A stretch of DNA of 64,000 nt from Luteolibacter flavescens (GCF_025950085.1 NZ_JAPDDS010000004.1:124001-188000), one strand, 5' to 3'. Positions 42,096-51,525 are shown, numbered from the stretch's first letter. Notes: generated from the letters alone by a model not told the origin. Made by a program: numbers and translations.

Positions 42096-42116
42096 GAGGG
42101 AGGGCGGGGCGGCAGA

Positions 42117-42515
42117 TCAGTGATCCGCCGATTTGTATCTTCGCCACTCGCCTCCTACCGAGTCGCGTTCCGCGATCCAACCGGGTGGCAGGTCGGCGAT
42201 CGATTCCAAGGTGGTGTCGAGTGTCAGGGCAGATCCCATGCTGATCACCCGGCCATCCGCGTGGTCCCCGGTGGTATTGCAAAGGAATGCCCACGAATGG
42301 TCGTCGGAGTAGTGGATGGCCATCAGCACGGGTAGCTTTTCGTCGATGACCTGACGCGTGGTGATTGCCGAGACATTTTCCCCTTGGTCAAAGGGCCATT
42401 CCGAAGGGGTCATCTGGGTAGGGTGGGGAGCAGGGTTCGTGGCTTGGGGTGGCTGATCGTCACACCCACATAACATGCAAAAAGAAAGAGGCAGCATGAC
42501 GAGTCCGCGGATCAT
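42117..42515 (-). CDS. Hypothetical lipoprotein
   Basis: The 132-residue protein starts at the ATG at 42515. It has a lipoprotein signal (IRGLVMLPLSFCMLCGC) and a Pro-rich linker. A globular part contains MAIHYSDDHSWAFLC and DLPPGWIAERDS...WRRY. The latter resembles small stand-alone or immunity-type domains in which an LPxGW block precedes a Trp, but I cannot name the family. The open frame upstream is not protein-like. Confidence 0.6.
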   Translation of the reverse strand: MIRGLVMLPLSFCMLCGCDDQPPQATNPAPHPTQMTPSEWPFDQGENVSAITTRQVIDEKLPVLMAIHYSDDHSWAFLCNTTGDHADGRVISMGSALTLDTTLESIADLPPGWIAERDSVGGEWRRYKSADH

Positions 42516-42634
42516 GATGCTGCCTTTCTGAATGGTACGCGCTTTCCGGGGCAAGCCGATTAGTCCGTCACTCTCATCCGGCTCAAGCGCGGGCGGATGG
42601 ATGGCCCGCGCTTGAGTGGAGGATGATGGAGGAA

Positions 42635-43039
42635 TCACGCTCCCGCGGCGACGAGCTTCACCACGGAGGTGATGCTCATCTCTCGCGTGCCGACGGGAGT
42701 TTCCCACGCGATCATTTCACCGGTGCGGCGACCCAGCAGGGCGATGCCCACGGGGGTGAAAAGCGGGATGCGGTCGGCATCGACATCGGCGTCCGCAGGG
42801 AGCACGAGCTCAAGTTCATACCAGTCGTCCGCATCATGTGGGGACGTCAGTTTCACGCGGTCGCCGAGTGCCACGCACCGGGCGAGTTCACGGGCGTCGG
42901 TGATGGTGGTGCCTTCCTTCAGCAGGGCGGCGAGGCCCTGACGTTGGGCCGGTGTCAGGCGGGGATGGGTGTCGGATGACTTCGAGAGATGGTCGAGACG
43001 GGCGTACTCAGCCGCGTCGAAAAAACGGAACGGTTTCAT
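42635..43039 (-). CDS. GreA/GreB C-terminal-domain protein (Rnk-like)
   Basis: The 134-residue protein has a short helical N-terminus and the FKBP-like domain of GreA/GreB: VALGDRVKL, the YELELVLP strand, a DADRIPLFTPVGIALLGRRTGE loop and an end strand. The coiled coil of real Gre factors is missing, so it is more like Rnk, which binds RNA polymerase without cleavage activity. The exact role is unknown. Confidence 0.82.
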   Translation of the reverse strand: MKPFRFFDAAEYARLDHLSKSSDTHPRLTPAQRQGLAALLKEGTTITDARELARCVALGDRVKLTSPHDADDWYELELVLPADADVDADRIPLFTPVGIALLGRRTGEMIAWETPVGTREMSITSVVKLVAAGA

Positions 43040-43103
43040 CGGATTGAAAAAGATATGATGAGCCTCCCCGGCGACAGATGCCGGAGGGCGGGGTTCAACG
43101 GGA

Positions 43104-43215
43104 ACGCAGGGCAGGGCAAGCTCGGGAAGTATCCCGCATCAAAGAGCTTGCCCGCTCAGGCCCGGAAGGCCGCAAGCCGGTGCGAGCACCAACCGTCACA
43201 ACACCACGCCCGAAG
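43104..43215 (+). ncRNA. ffs: Candidate SRP-like (4.5S) RNA
   Basis: The 14-mer TCAGGCCCGGAAGG at 43156..43169 equals the conserved apical core of bacterial SRP RNA (5'-side CAGG, GGAA loop). Outside the core, TCCCGCA at 43132..43138 resembles the E. coli spacing. On the 3' side the core is followed by CCGCAAGCC where AGCAGCC is usual, so the symmetric loop is altered. A perfect 10-bp inverted repeat (43114..43123 with 43144..43153) offers an alternative fold. Ends and strand are estimates. The region has no gene. SRP RNA is the best reading but not secure. Confidence 0.35.
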
Positions 43216-43322
43216 GCGCGATGCAGGGTGAACGTGATTGGGCGCAGGAGCGTGCATGAACGCCTCATCCTAGCCGAGGATGGTCCCGGGACAAGTTGGA
43301 AAGCATCGGGCAGATTCATCCG

Positions 43323-43360
43323 GGCTGCCGCAGGCGGAGCGCCGACTTTAGTCGGCCCGG
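43323..43360. repeat. Dispersed REP-like hairpin module M5
   Basis: The module runs from GGCTGCCGCAGGCGGAGCG into a GCCGACT-TT-AGTCGGC hairpin. A near copy is at 32064..32101 with GCTGGCTTCAGCCGGC. It stands alone here, without a heptamer array. Confidence 0.6.
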
Positions 43361-43388
43361 TTGACCACCATCACGCTCCGTACACAAC

Positions 43389-43421
43389 AAGCGCGCAGCC
43401 AAGCGATGGCCGCGCGCTTTT
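43389..43421. terminator. Hairpin downstream of 43451..44149
   Basis: AAGCGCGC and GCGCGCTTTT form a stem of about 8 bp around a partly paired centre. On the minus strand it is followed by TTGTTGTGT, so it can end the Verru_Chthon A/partner unit; the T-run is imperfect. Confidence 0.5.
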
Positions 43422-43450
43422 GGAGAGAAGATTCGTCGTCTCCTATGAGA

Positions 43451-44149
43451 TCAAGGTGTCACCGGCTTCGGCGTATCGTCGAGGAGTGTGACGAGCGTGG
43501 GGACCTTGGTGCCGGGGCGGACGGCGCAGATGAAGACCTGCCGGTACTCCTTGAGATACTTCATCTTCGTCTCGCTGAAGGGCACCCAGGATTCGCCCGC
43601 CTTGTAGAGGAAATTGGTCTGCGCCATGTTGTAGGGATCGACCTTCGCGACAGGAGGGACGGTGGTGATCTTGCCGGGTGCGACGGCGATCTTGTGCTCA
43701 CCGGCCTGTAGCGCGATGGGCAGTGCGGTGAAGGAAATGGCGCGCGATTCGCCGGGCGGGAAGGCCGCGATGCTATCGTCCAGGAAGACGATGCTGCAGG
43801 GCGGCTTCTTCGTATCGCCGCGCGGCTGGATGATCGCGATCGCTTGCTTCAGGTTCGGCGGGACGGTGGCGGAGGCGAGCAGGTTGGCGGCGTCGGCCGT
43901 GCCGGTGCGGTAGATGTTCAGCTTCCCGTCGATGAGGGCGACGGCCTGTCCTGCGGGCAGCTCGCCGGGCGCGAGCACCAGCGGGATGAGGTGGTCCGGC
44001 GAGTCCGGCGCGAAAAGCTCCGTCGCGGGATTCGCCGGGTCGTTCAGGAAGGCGCGGACGGTGAGCTTGCTGGCGGAGTCTTCCTGGGCGGACGCAGAGA
44101 GCGGGATGAGGCAGGCCGCGGCGAGTGAAAGGATGCGGGTCGGGTTCAT
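43451..44149 (-). CDS. Secreted protein, partner of Verru_Chthon A (copy 2)
   Basis: The 232-residue protein has a signal peptide (RILSLAAACLIPLSASA-QE). The mature region has beta-rich segments (SIVFLDDSIAAFPPGESRAI, EHKIAVAPGKITTV) and no enzyme motif I recognise. It is 24 bp downstream of the complete Verru_Chthon A gene, in the same relation as 2057..2728 to the first copy. The two partners are similar in size, signal and place; clear sequence similarity by eye is weak. Confidence 0.7.
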   Translation of the reverse strand: MNPTRILSLAAACLIPLSASAQEDSASKLTVRAFLNDPANPATELFAPDSPDHLIPLVLAPGELPAGQAVALIDGKLNIYRTGTADAANLLASATVPPNLKQAIAIIQPRGDTKKPPCSIVFLDDSIAAFPPGESRAISFTALPIALQAGEHKIAVAPGKITTVPPVAKVDPYNMAQTNFLYKAGESWVPFSETKMKYLKEYRQVFICAVRPGTKVPTLVTLLDDTPKPVTP

Positions 44150-44173
44150 GGCTTGGGTTAGCAGTCGAGGATT

Positions 44174-47100
44174 TCAGATTTCCGCGGTCGAAAGCCAGCG
44201 GAATGAAATCATCTCCAGGCGGCGGCCGAAGGTCTTGTTCGCGTCGTTCGATGAGGTGGTGGCGTTCACGTGCGGCTCGTCGGCCGGGTCGATGTATTCC
44301 GGCATGCGCTGGACGACTGCCTCCGCGTAGGCGCGGGTGACGTGGCCATCGCGCACGGCCTCGCCGCAGACGCGGATGACGAAGGTGTCCGAGCGCACGG
44401 TGGCGGCGGGCTCCAGCAGCTTGAGGATGTCGCCTTGGGTGATCCACCCGGGAGCGCCCGCGGCGGGATTTCCCGTGACGACTTCCGGCGTGGCAAATCC
44501 GTAGTCCGAGGTGCCGATGTCCGCGGTGGTGATGGGGATCTGCGAGGCGTAGGCATTCTCATTCAGCTTCGCCTGCTCGATGGCCGCTTCCAGCGCGCCG
44601 CGGCGGGTCTTCTCGGAATTCGAGCCGATTCGGCGGTTCACGAAGTCGGACATGGAGAGGAAGGGGCCGCGCTCCTTCACCTGCTCCACGATGCGGACGG
44701 CGAGCTCGTCGAGCTGGGCATCGCTGAGCTGGCGGAATCCGCTCCACATCGTCTCCTTCGCCGTGTCCGTCATGGCGGGCTCGGCGGGATTGCTGAGGCC
44801 GGCATTCGGCATCGTCATGGAGAGCAGGGGCGTGTTCTCCGTGCCCACCGTGGTGAGTCCGGTGCCAGCGAGATCGAAGACGGGGACGCTGCTCTCGCGC
44901 AGGGCGGCGAGGCGTGCCTTCCAGGCCTTCACGTTCGTGGAGTTCACATTGAATGCCCCGCGCACCATCTGGTAGGCGGCGGCCTTCTGATAGGTATCCT
45001 GCGCGGGCATGCCGCCGGAGAAGAGGTCGGACTTCACCTCGTCCAGCGATTTGCCCACGGCGAGGTGCGGGGTGAAGGACTGCGAGAGCAGCGGACGCGA
45101 CTCATCCATGAAGTCGGTGAAGCACTTCTCCGGATTGCGGTCGCCATCGGTGGCGAAGGTGGAGAAGTAGAAGCTGTCGTAGAGCGCGTGATTCGCGAGG
45201 AAGGAGTGATCGAGCAGGCGATAGCCCGTGCCCGCCTGCCATGCGGATGACGTGGTCATCACCGGCGGCACGGTGGAATTCCCGATCGGCTGGGTGAGAT
45301 ACGGCGCGTAGCCGCTGGCGAGCACGTTCGTGCGGCGGAAGTCCGAGATGGCCAGCATGGGGCCGCCGGGCACCTCCAGCATGCTGCCGGACTTGATGCC
45401 CTGGTCCGGGGTATTCCCGGTGATGAAGCGCGTGCGGTTCCGCGCGTCGCTCTGCAGCAGCTTCGAGACGGTGCTGCGGGTCACGCCCTCGAGGCTCAGC
45501 TCGTAGGACTGCGCGCCGGCCTTCTCGTTCTTCAGGTTGGTGAAGTTGAGCGGGATGGCGGCGTTGTTGAAGAGGAAGGGCTTGCCCGCGTGGATGCCAT
45601 TCACCAGCAGGTTCCCCGGGGCGCTGGTCTGCGAGCGCACGCCGGCTTCATTCACGCCGCCGCTGGTGGTGCGTGCCGAGGCGGTGAAGAGGGCGAAGGG
45701 CTTCGCATTCGCATGGCGGCTGATCATGGCATCGCCGCCGCCTTCGTTTGCCACGAAGGAATCGAGCGCCGTGGTGCTGAAGCGCGTCTGCTTCATCAGC
45801 TTCTCCAGGTCGCTCAGCGTCGGGTAGATCATCTGGATGCCACCGTAGTTCCGGGTGGTGCCGTTCACGGTGATCTTCGCGGCCACCTCGAAGGAGGCGT
45901 TTCCTCCCAGCGTGGGATTCGCGACGCCGCACGTCACACCGATGGCGGTGTTCTTCGGACGGCGCGGGTAGGTGACCACGGCGCGGTTCAGCCAGTCGAT
46001 GTCGTAGCCCACCGTGTTCCCGAAGAAGCCAGGCTTCGTCTTGATCGAGCGCGTGAGCTGGTTGCCGAAGTCGAAGAAGGCATTCGGCGAGCCGGTGCGG
46101 CCGAATTGCGAGGTGGGATCGATGAAGGGCGAGCAGAGCAGCGTCTGTCCCGGCTCCATCACCACGGGATTCTTCGGATCGGAGCTTTCGCGGTCCGCCT
46201 CGCGCTCGATCTGTGCCTCGGCCTTGCCGCCGTTGCTTTCGGTGACGGTGGTGTCGAAGCTGCGCCAGTTCGAGATCTTCAGCACGATCGACTTCGCGAT
46301 GCCGCCTTGGGTGCGGCCCTGGTCATAGAGTTCGTTGAAGGGGATGAGATTCCCGCCATTGAGCGCCACGCCATCGAGCTGGAAATTGAAGCCGAGCGGC
46401 AGGCTTTGGAAGGAGACCTCCAGCATGTCGAAGGAGATCCTCACGTTGTAGGGATTGTACAGCGTGACGATGGGCGTGTAGATCATGTGGAGCTGCCCGT
46501 CCTGGCCATTGTCAGCACTGTGGTGCGGCGGGCGGGTCAGCAGGCTGAAGAGCACCTGCACCTTTGCGATCACGGGACCGGGGGTGAAGTACTTCGGCTG
46601 CACGGGCTTCGAGCCCACGCTCGGGATCATCACGTTCTCCAGCGGCGCCTGATTGAAGGTCGGGCGGGTGTCCGGGGTGGTGAGCTTCTTGAAGGTATTG
46701 TAGCAGGAGGAGAGGCGCGTCCACTGCGGGTCCGACTCGCCGCCCACGGCATGGGTGCTGGCGTAGAGGCCCTTGTTGTTGAATGCCGTGGGGATCGGAG
46801 CGCCGCCCGCGGGCTGGGGCAGCTCGAACATCGAGGAAAGGTCCTTCTTCAAGCCGCCGAGCCGCACGTCCGCGAGCACGCCGAGCGAGTAGGGCGTCAC
46901 ATCATCGCGGATCTGCTTCAGCTGGTCGATGCCGCCGGGGCCGGTCAGCTCGCCTTGGTTGAGGCCGGTGACCTTCCGGCCCGTGAGGTCCGCGGTGGCA
47001 AAGGCATTCGCGTCCGAGTCACTCCCGAGGAAGCCGAGGTCGCCGCCGAGCATGGCGGTGTAGGGGCGATGCCCGGCGAGCAACGAGCGCTGGCGGGCGA

Positions 47101-47791
47101 GGGTGTCCGACTGCGAGGGATCTCGGAAGAGCAGGATGCGCGACTTCTGCGACTCATCCGAGACATGCCATGCATAGCCGCCGGACTCCTTGCTACCCTC
47201 CGCGAGGGAGACCCGGCCGGCACGCAGCGCACCGGCGGCGGGCAGGGTGCCGCCGTAGGAAGTGGTGTCCGCCAGCGTGATGGCGTCCTGCTCCCAGGTG
47301 GAGTCCGCAAAGCCAAGCGAGGTGGCATCGCGCGGGGTGGCGGTGGAGACCATCCATCCCTTGAAGCGGTTTTCCTTCTCGCCATCGTAGTCGGGCGAGC
47401 CGCCGGGGGCCTGGATGGAAGACGTGAGGTCCCAGGATTTCCACACGCCCATCAGCCGGGGCTTGCCGGGAGTATCGCTGTGGATCTCCGCATTCGCCGT
47501 GATCGCCTGGTCCGGGCCGAGGGATTTCTGGAGCTCGCCGATTGCCAGCATCAGGGCGAGGCGGGCATTTGCCTGTGCCTCGCTCCGCGCGTCGCCCTGG
47601 GTATTTGACCGCAGGGAGATGCTGGAAAGCGAGAGCAGCCCGATCGCGAGGATCGTCATCAGCACCATCAGCGACAGCGTGATCACCAGCGCGAAGCCTG
47701 CCGGCCTCTGCCCTCGCCCGTGGCATCGCCGCGAGACGCGAGTACGTTGAAAGATTCTTGGGTTTAACTGCGGGTTCACCCCGTAAGTCAT
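44174..47791 (-). CDS. Verru_Chthon cassette protein A-like, complete (copy 2)
   Basis: The 1205-residue protein has a basic N-terminal segment and a pseudopilin-like hydrophobic helix (GFALVITLSLMVLMTILAIG, residues ~32..51), then a Q/A-rich coil (SEAQANARLALMLAIGELQK). The long middle part has no known domain. The C-terminal ~250 residues match copy 1 (FNVNSTNVKAWKA, RGPFLSMSDFVNRR, QGDIL, FGRRLEMISFRWL). The family is known only as a Verrucomicrobia cassette; a role in a type II secretion/pilus-like assembly is inferred from the helix. The usual cassette partners B, C and D are not adjacent. Confidence 0.85.
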   Translation of the reverse strand: MTYGVNPQLNPRIFQRTRVSRRCHGRGQRPAGFALVITLSLMVLMTILAIGLLSLSSISLRSNTQGDARSEAQANARLALMLAIGELQKSLGPDQAITANAEIHSDTPGKPRLMGVWKSWDLTSSIQAPGGSPDYDGEKENRFKGWMVSTATPRDATSLGFADSTWEQDAITLADTTSYGGTLPAAGALRAGRVSLAEGSKESGGYAWHVSDESQKSRILLFRDPSQSDTLARQRSLLAGHRPYTAMLGGDLGFLGSDSDANAFATADLTGRKVTGLNQGELTGPGGIDQLKQIRDDVTPYSLGVLADVRLGGLKKDLSSMFELPQPAGGAPIPTAFNNKGLYASTHAVGGESDPQWTRLSSCYNTFKKLTTPDTRPTFNQAPLENVMIPSVGSKPVQPKYFTPGPVIAKVQVLFSLLTRPPHHSADNGQDGQLHMIYTPIVTLYNPYNVRISFDMLEVSFQSLPLGFNFQLDGVALNGGNLIPFNELYDQGRTQGGIAKSIVLKISNWRSFDTTVTESNGGKAEAQIEREADRESSDPKNPVVMEPGQTLLCSPFIDPTSQFGRTGSPNAFFDFGNQLTRSIKTKPGFFGNTVGYDIDWLNRAVVTYPRRPKNTAIGVTCGVANPTLGGNASFEVAAKITVNGTTRNYGGIQMIYPTLSDLEKLMKQTRFSTTALDSFVANEGGGDAMISRHANAKPFALFTASARTTSGGVNEAGVRSQTSAPGNLLVNGIHAGKPFLFNNAAIPLNFTNLKNEKAGAQSYELSLEGVTRSTVSKLLQSDARNRTRFITGNTPDQGIKSGSMLEVPGGPMLAISDFRRTNVLASGYAPYLTQPIGNSTVPPVMTTSSAWQAGTGYRLLDHSFLANHALYDSFYFSTFATDGDRNPEKCFTDFMDESRPLLSQSFTPHLAVGKSLDEVKSDLFSGGMPAQDTYQKAAAYQMVRGAFNVNSTNVKAWKARLAALRESSVPVFDLAGTGLTTVGTENTPLLSMTMPNAGLSNPAEPAMTDTAKETMWSGFRQLSDAQLDELAVRIVEQVKERGPFLSMSDFVNRRIGSNSEKTRRGALEAAIEQAKLNENAYASQIPITTADIGTSDYGFATPEVVTGNPAAGAPGWITQGDILKLLEPAATVRSDTFVIRVCGEAVRDGHVTRAYAEAVVQRMPEYIDPADEPHVNATTSSNDANKTFGRRLEMISFRWLSTAEI

Positions 47792-47995
47792 CCGCCCCGG
47801 TCTCTCATTTGTAAATACGCCCGGTTTTTCGATATGGAATAGCTGTCATTACCACATGGTGAGGTTGTCATGTGCGCTGGGGCGGTTGGCAGGGTGCCTG
47901 GTCTGCCTGTCCCAAGCTTGGGACGGAGGTTGAAATGCAGGAATGTCGCGATTGTTCGTGATGGGTGATCAGGCTATCTTGTAGATTCCAAGTGC

Positions 47996-48835
47996 ATGAG
48001 GTTGCAGTTGAAGGCGAAGGCGGAGGAGGTTCTCCAGATTGTGGAAAACGGTGGCTACAGGAATCGGGCCGGCGAGTGGGTGGATATCCGTGAGGCGGTG
48101 GACCATGCTGTCGCCGGGACGCGCCTGTACAGGCCGGTGGATTCCGTAGGATTGATGGAAAGATCGGGCGATGCCCAGCCAGGAAGTGGCCCCGTGGTCA
48201 CGGTCACCCCGGAGACCACGCAGATCGCAGCGTCCCGCATGGTGAAGGAGGGAGCCGGTGATCTGGTGCTGCTGAATTTCGCTTCGGCGAGGCACCCGGG
48301 AGGGGGCTTCATCAACGGGGCGAAGGCGCAGGAAGAGGACCTGGCTCGCTGCTCCGCGCTCTACCACTGCTTGCTGCCGCAGAAGGAATACTACGATAGG
48401 AATAGTAGCCAGCCTTCCATGCTCTACACGGATCACCTGATCTACAGTCCTCAGGTCCCTTGGTTCAGGACCCGGAGCAGGGATGAGCCGGATGAGGTAT
48501 TCCTCGCCTCGGTCATCACGGCTCCCGCACCGAATGCAAGGCAGGCGCTGCTCCGCGGGGATACCCAGGATCAGATCCGGGTGGCCTTGGAAAGACGCTG
48601 CGGCCAGGTGCTTGGCGTAGCCCGGGCTCATGGTCATCGCAACCTGTTGCTCGGGGCGTGGGGTTGTGGAGTCTTTGGCAATGATCCCCGGATGGTGGCG
48701 GGAGCATTCAAGGAGTGGATCGATGGGCCGACTTTCGCAGGTGCTTTCGACCAGGTGGTTTTCGCCGTGTTTGACGGCACGGAAGATCAGGGGACGCTCA
48801 GGGCGTTCGAGGAGACATTTCGAGATCGGACGTAA
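47996..48835 (+). CDS. Bacterial-type poly(ADP-ribose) glycohydrolase (DUF2263/TIGR02452)
   Basis: The 279-residue macrodomain protein has the PARG signature GGG-X7-QEE at residues 102..114 (GGGFINGAKAQEE). This is followed by an ALYHCLLPQ helix and a later LLGAWGCGVFGNDP block that closes the ADP-ribose site. Such enzymes remove ADP-ribose from proteins or nucleic acids. The next gene starts inside its stop codon (TAATG), so the two are translationally coupled. The stretch is less GC-rich than its neighbours. Confidence 0.9.
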   Translation: MRLQLKAKAEEVLQIVENGGYRNRAGEWVDIREAVDHAVAGTRLYRPVDSVGLMERSGDAQPGSGPVVTVTPETTQIAASRMVKEGAGDLVLLNFASARHPGGGFINGAKAQEEDLARCSALYHCLLPQKEYYDRNSSQPSMLYTDHLIYSPQVPWFRTRSRDEPDEVFLASVITAPAPNARQALLRGDTQDQIRVALERRCGQVLGVARAHGHRNLLLGAWGCGVFGNDPRMVAGAFKEWIDGPTFAGAFDQVVFAVFDGTEDQGTLRAFEETFRDRT

Positions 48836-49320
48836 TGACGCGACTGATGGATCTTTGGTCCTCATACACCGTCCATGATTGGCCGCGCACCTGGCGAGAT
48901 GCGGAAGGAATGGAGTTCGACTGGTTTGCTCTCGATCAAACCGGTCAGCTCGGGATCTTTTCCTCGGCCGGATCGGGCCCTGTTCCCGCGGCGGTTTTCG
49001 GCGCGGGGGTGGTTCCCTACAATGCCCTTCAGGAATGGCTGTCCATGAGCCGTCCGGGAGGTGCGAAACTGGTCTTCAAGGGCGATGGAAACTACCGCGA
49101 CTGGCAGGCTTTTGCGAGCCGGGGCCTGTATGCCTTCGATTTCCACGATGTTCATCGTAGTTCGACGGACAAGCGGCAGGGATACGATCTGATCTATCGC
49201 CCGGAGCAGCCGATCATGGCGGGGGACTTGCCCGAGAATGTGAGGACCGCACTGATGGTTTTGCCGGTCGTCTTTGGCGAAGGAAATCTGGTTTCCGCAT
49301 CGCTGCTCGGTCCGGAATGA
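48835..49320 (+). CDS. Unknown protein coupled to PARG
   Basis: The 161-residue soluble protein has no signal peptide. A prominent FDWFALDQTGQLGIFSSAGSG block near residue 28 resembles small proteins often seen as immunity or stand-alone domains in toxin loci. Later segments are a WLSMSRPGG loop and LIYRPEQPIM. The TAATG coupling to PARG suggests a shared task, perhaps in ADP-ribosylation defence or repair. I do not recognise the family. Confidence 0.65.
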   Translation: MTRLMDLWSSYTVHDWPRTWRDAEGMEFDWFALDQTGQLGIFSSAGSGPVPAAVFGAGVVPYNALQEWLSMSRPGGAKLVFKGDGNYRDWQAFASRGLYAFDFHDVHRSSTDKRQGYDLIYRPEQPIMAGDLPENVRTALMVLPVVFGEGNLVSASLLGPE

Positions 49321-49354
49321 AACAGCGTCGTGCGAGCAAGTGCCGCCACCACGC

Positions 49355-49383
49355 AAAAAGAGGGACCGTGAAGTCCCCCTTTC
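49355..49383. terminator. Bidirectional hairpin between convergent genes
   Basis: AAAGAGGGAC and GTCCCCCTTTC form a stem of about 9 bp with one mismatch, A-rich on the left and T-rich on the right. It lies between the stops of the PARG-linked gene and the TonB-receptor gene and can end both transcripts. Confidence 0.55.
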
Positions 49384-49410
49384 GCGAATGGTTGTTAGAA
49401 TGACGGGGCC

Positions 49411-51462
49411 TTACCAATAGTAGGTCACCGAGGCTCGGATGGTGCGGGGTTCGGCGGGGTGGAGGTGGACGTCGTCGATGCCCGCGGCGGGTTCGCCGGG
49501 GAGGCGGGAGGTGTAGAAGTACTCGATGTCGTTGTCCTCGCGATCGAGCAGGTTCAGCACGTCGATGGCGAAGTCCCAGTTCTCCAAGCGATAGCCCGCG
49601 CGGAGATTCACCTGCAGGGAGTCCTCGGACTCTACGCCCTTGTTCGCGGTCAGCGGGCGCTCCGAGAAGTAGCGCAGGCGCAGCGCCCCGTAGGGACCGA
49701 GTGCCTCGCCGAGAGTCATCCCGCTGGAGATGACGAAGGGTACCTGATTCTCCACCCACGGACCGGCGGAGGTATCGGTGTAGCGGCCCTGGGAAAGCGC
49801 GACCTCCGCATCGAGCGTGAACCAGTCATTCGGACGCCAGTAGCCGGCGAGCTCGATGCCGTAGCGGTCCGTCGAGGGGCCGGCCTCCACATTCCCCGCG
49901 TCGCCGACGTAGAGCAGCTCGGACTCGCTGTAGAGATACCAGAGCGCGGCGGTGGTGGTGAAGCAGTCGCCCCACTGGTGGCGCACGCCCAGCTCCGTGC
50001 CCCAGGTGCGGACGAGCGGATCGACGGGCGCGACCGGGGTGACGCCGTCATTCGGATCGATGCGGGTGAAAAGCCCGCGCGCGTCATTGCTGTGGAAGCC
50101 GCCGCCGAGATTCAGGTAGTACTCGGTATTGTCCCACGGGCCGAAGATGAGGTTCAGCTTTGGCACGGCAATGGCGTCCCACTCGTTGCCGCTGTTTGCC
50201 GCGGTGTCGCTGTCCACGTCGAAGTGGAAGGCATCCGCACGCACGCCGGCCTCGGTGCGGAACCAGTCGTTCCACTTCGTCTTCGTCGCGGCGAAGACGG
50301 AGTAGCTGCCGGTGAAGACATCGTCCGTGCGGATCGGATTCACGTCCGCACGGGCGCGGGTGCGGGCAAGCTCCAGGTCCCAGATCACGTCATTCCGCGT
50401 CTGGAAGCCGAGGGTGTAATCCGTCTCCGCGCCGAAGAGGCTGCGCTTCTCCAAGGTCGCCGAGACTTCGCCGCCGAAGAAGACGCGCTGGTCGGATTGG
50501 CGGAATTGGTCGCCATTCACCGCATCGTCGAGGAAGTAGGTGAAGTTCGAGTAGAGATCGAGATCGTAGTAGCCGACGTAGGCATTGCCACGCCAGCGGG
50601 TGTCGCCGTCGAGGCGGCCCCAGTTCATGGAAAGCGAGTAGCGCTGGGACTGCCCGCCATTCGTGGGATCGATGAAGCCGTAGCGGTCGAGCTGACCTGT
50701 TAGGATGGCGCGCTCCGGGATCTGGTCGCTGGACGTCCACTCGGCTTGGTAGCCGAGCAGCGTGAAGTCGAGGAAGTTGTCCTCGTCGCCGGTGTGCCAG
50801 CGCAGCATGCCATTGAAGCGGTGCGCGTCTTCCTCCAGCACCCACGGGCCATTGTAGTAAGTGGCCTCGCCGCCATAGGTGAGCGTGCCGATGCCTGCCT
50901 TCACCGAGTCGCCGATGACGAAGCGGAAGTAGTCGTCCTCCCCGTAGGCGACGCTCGCGAAGCCGCGCTCGAGCGACTTCACCAGCGAGAACTCCGCCGC
51001 GCCCGCCGTGGTCAGGTCGCCCATGCGGGCATCGAAGGGGCCCTTTTCGTAATCGAGCCGGCCGACGAGCTCGGGGATGAGGAAATTCATGTCCGCGTAG
51101 CCCTGGCCGTGGCCGTGCGCGCGGTAGTTCGCCGGCATGCCATCGACGAAGATGCCGAAGTCCGTGCCGTGGTCTAGATTGTAGCCGCGGACGAAATACT
51201 GGTTCGCCTTCCCGCCGCCCGCGTGCTGGGTGACGATCATGCCGGGTACCACCTCCAGCAGCTCGCCGCGGCGGAGGTACGGGCGTTCCAGTAGTTCCTC
51301 GCGGTCCGACTGGCCCTTCGAGGCGGAGTCGGCCTCGCCGAGCAGGTTTTCCGCCTCGCCGGTCACGACCAGCGGCTCCAGGGCATCCTGGGCGGACGAG
51401 GTGGCGGTGAGCAGCGCGAGGGCCGCCAGCGAGTGGCGGAGTGGGGTACGGGAGAGGATCAC
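49411..51462 (-). CDS. TonB-dependent outer-membrane receptor
   Basis: The ~683-residue receptor starts at a GTG at 51462 with a signal peptide (ILSRTPLRHSLAALALLTATSSAQ); a GTG at 51495 adds 11 residues. A plug domain has LEVVPGMIVTQHAGGGKANQYFVRGYNLDHG and a beta-barrel ends in RASVTYYW, with a terminal aromatic. It takes up a substrate with TonB energy. It lies 63 bp downstream of the NrtD-like ATPase gene (30 bp if the upstream GTG is used) as the last gene of the nrt-type operon, which is unusual for a small-anion system. Substrate unknown. Confidence 0.92.
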   Translation of the reverse strand: MILSRTPLRHSLAALALLTATSSAQDALEPLVVTGEAENLLGEADSASKGQSDREELLERPYLRRGELLEVVPGMIVTQHAGGGKANQYFVRGYNLDHGTDFGIFVDGMPANYRAHGHGQGYADMNFLIPELVGRLDYEKGPFDARMGDLTTAGAAEFSLVKSLERGFASVAYGEDDYFRFVIGDSVKAGIGTLTYGGEATYYNGPWVLEEDAHRFNGMLRWHTGDEDNFLDFTLLGYQAEWTSSDQIPERAILTGQLDRYGFIDPTNGGQSQRYSLSMNWGRLDGDTRWRGNAYVGYYDLDLYSNFTYFLDDAVNGDQFRQSDQRVFFGGEVSATLEKRSLFGAETDYTLGFQTRNDVIWDLELARTRARADVNPIRTDDVFTGSYSVFAATKTKWNDWFRTEAGVRADAFHFDVDSDTAANSGNEWDAIAVPKLNLIFGPWDNTEYYLNLGGGFHSNDARGLFTRIDPNDGVTPVAPVDPLVRTWGTELGVRHQWGDCFTTTAALWYLYSESELLYVGDAGNVEAGPSTDRYGIELAGYWRPNDWFTLDAEVALSQGRYTDTSAGPWVENQVPFVISSGMTLGEALGPYGALRLRYFSERPLTANKGVESEDSLQVNLRAGYRLENWDFAIDVLNLLDREDNDIEYFYTSRLPGEPAAGIDDVHLHPAEPRTIRASVTYYW

Positions 51463-51525
51463 GCCGCTGAAACGAGATCCGTGCGGAAATCCCACGGAAT
51501 TTTTTCCGGGGAGAATCCCGCCGTC

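Noticed and set aside
43078-43491. 137-codon plus-strand frame in the gap after the Gre-like gene
   Set aside because: The product lacks domain features, covers structured-RNA-like hairpins and a repeat module, and runs into the oppositely directed gene.
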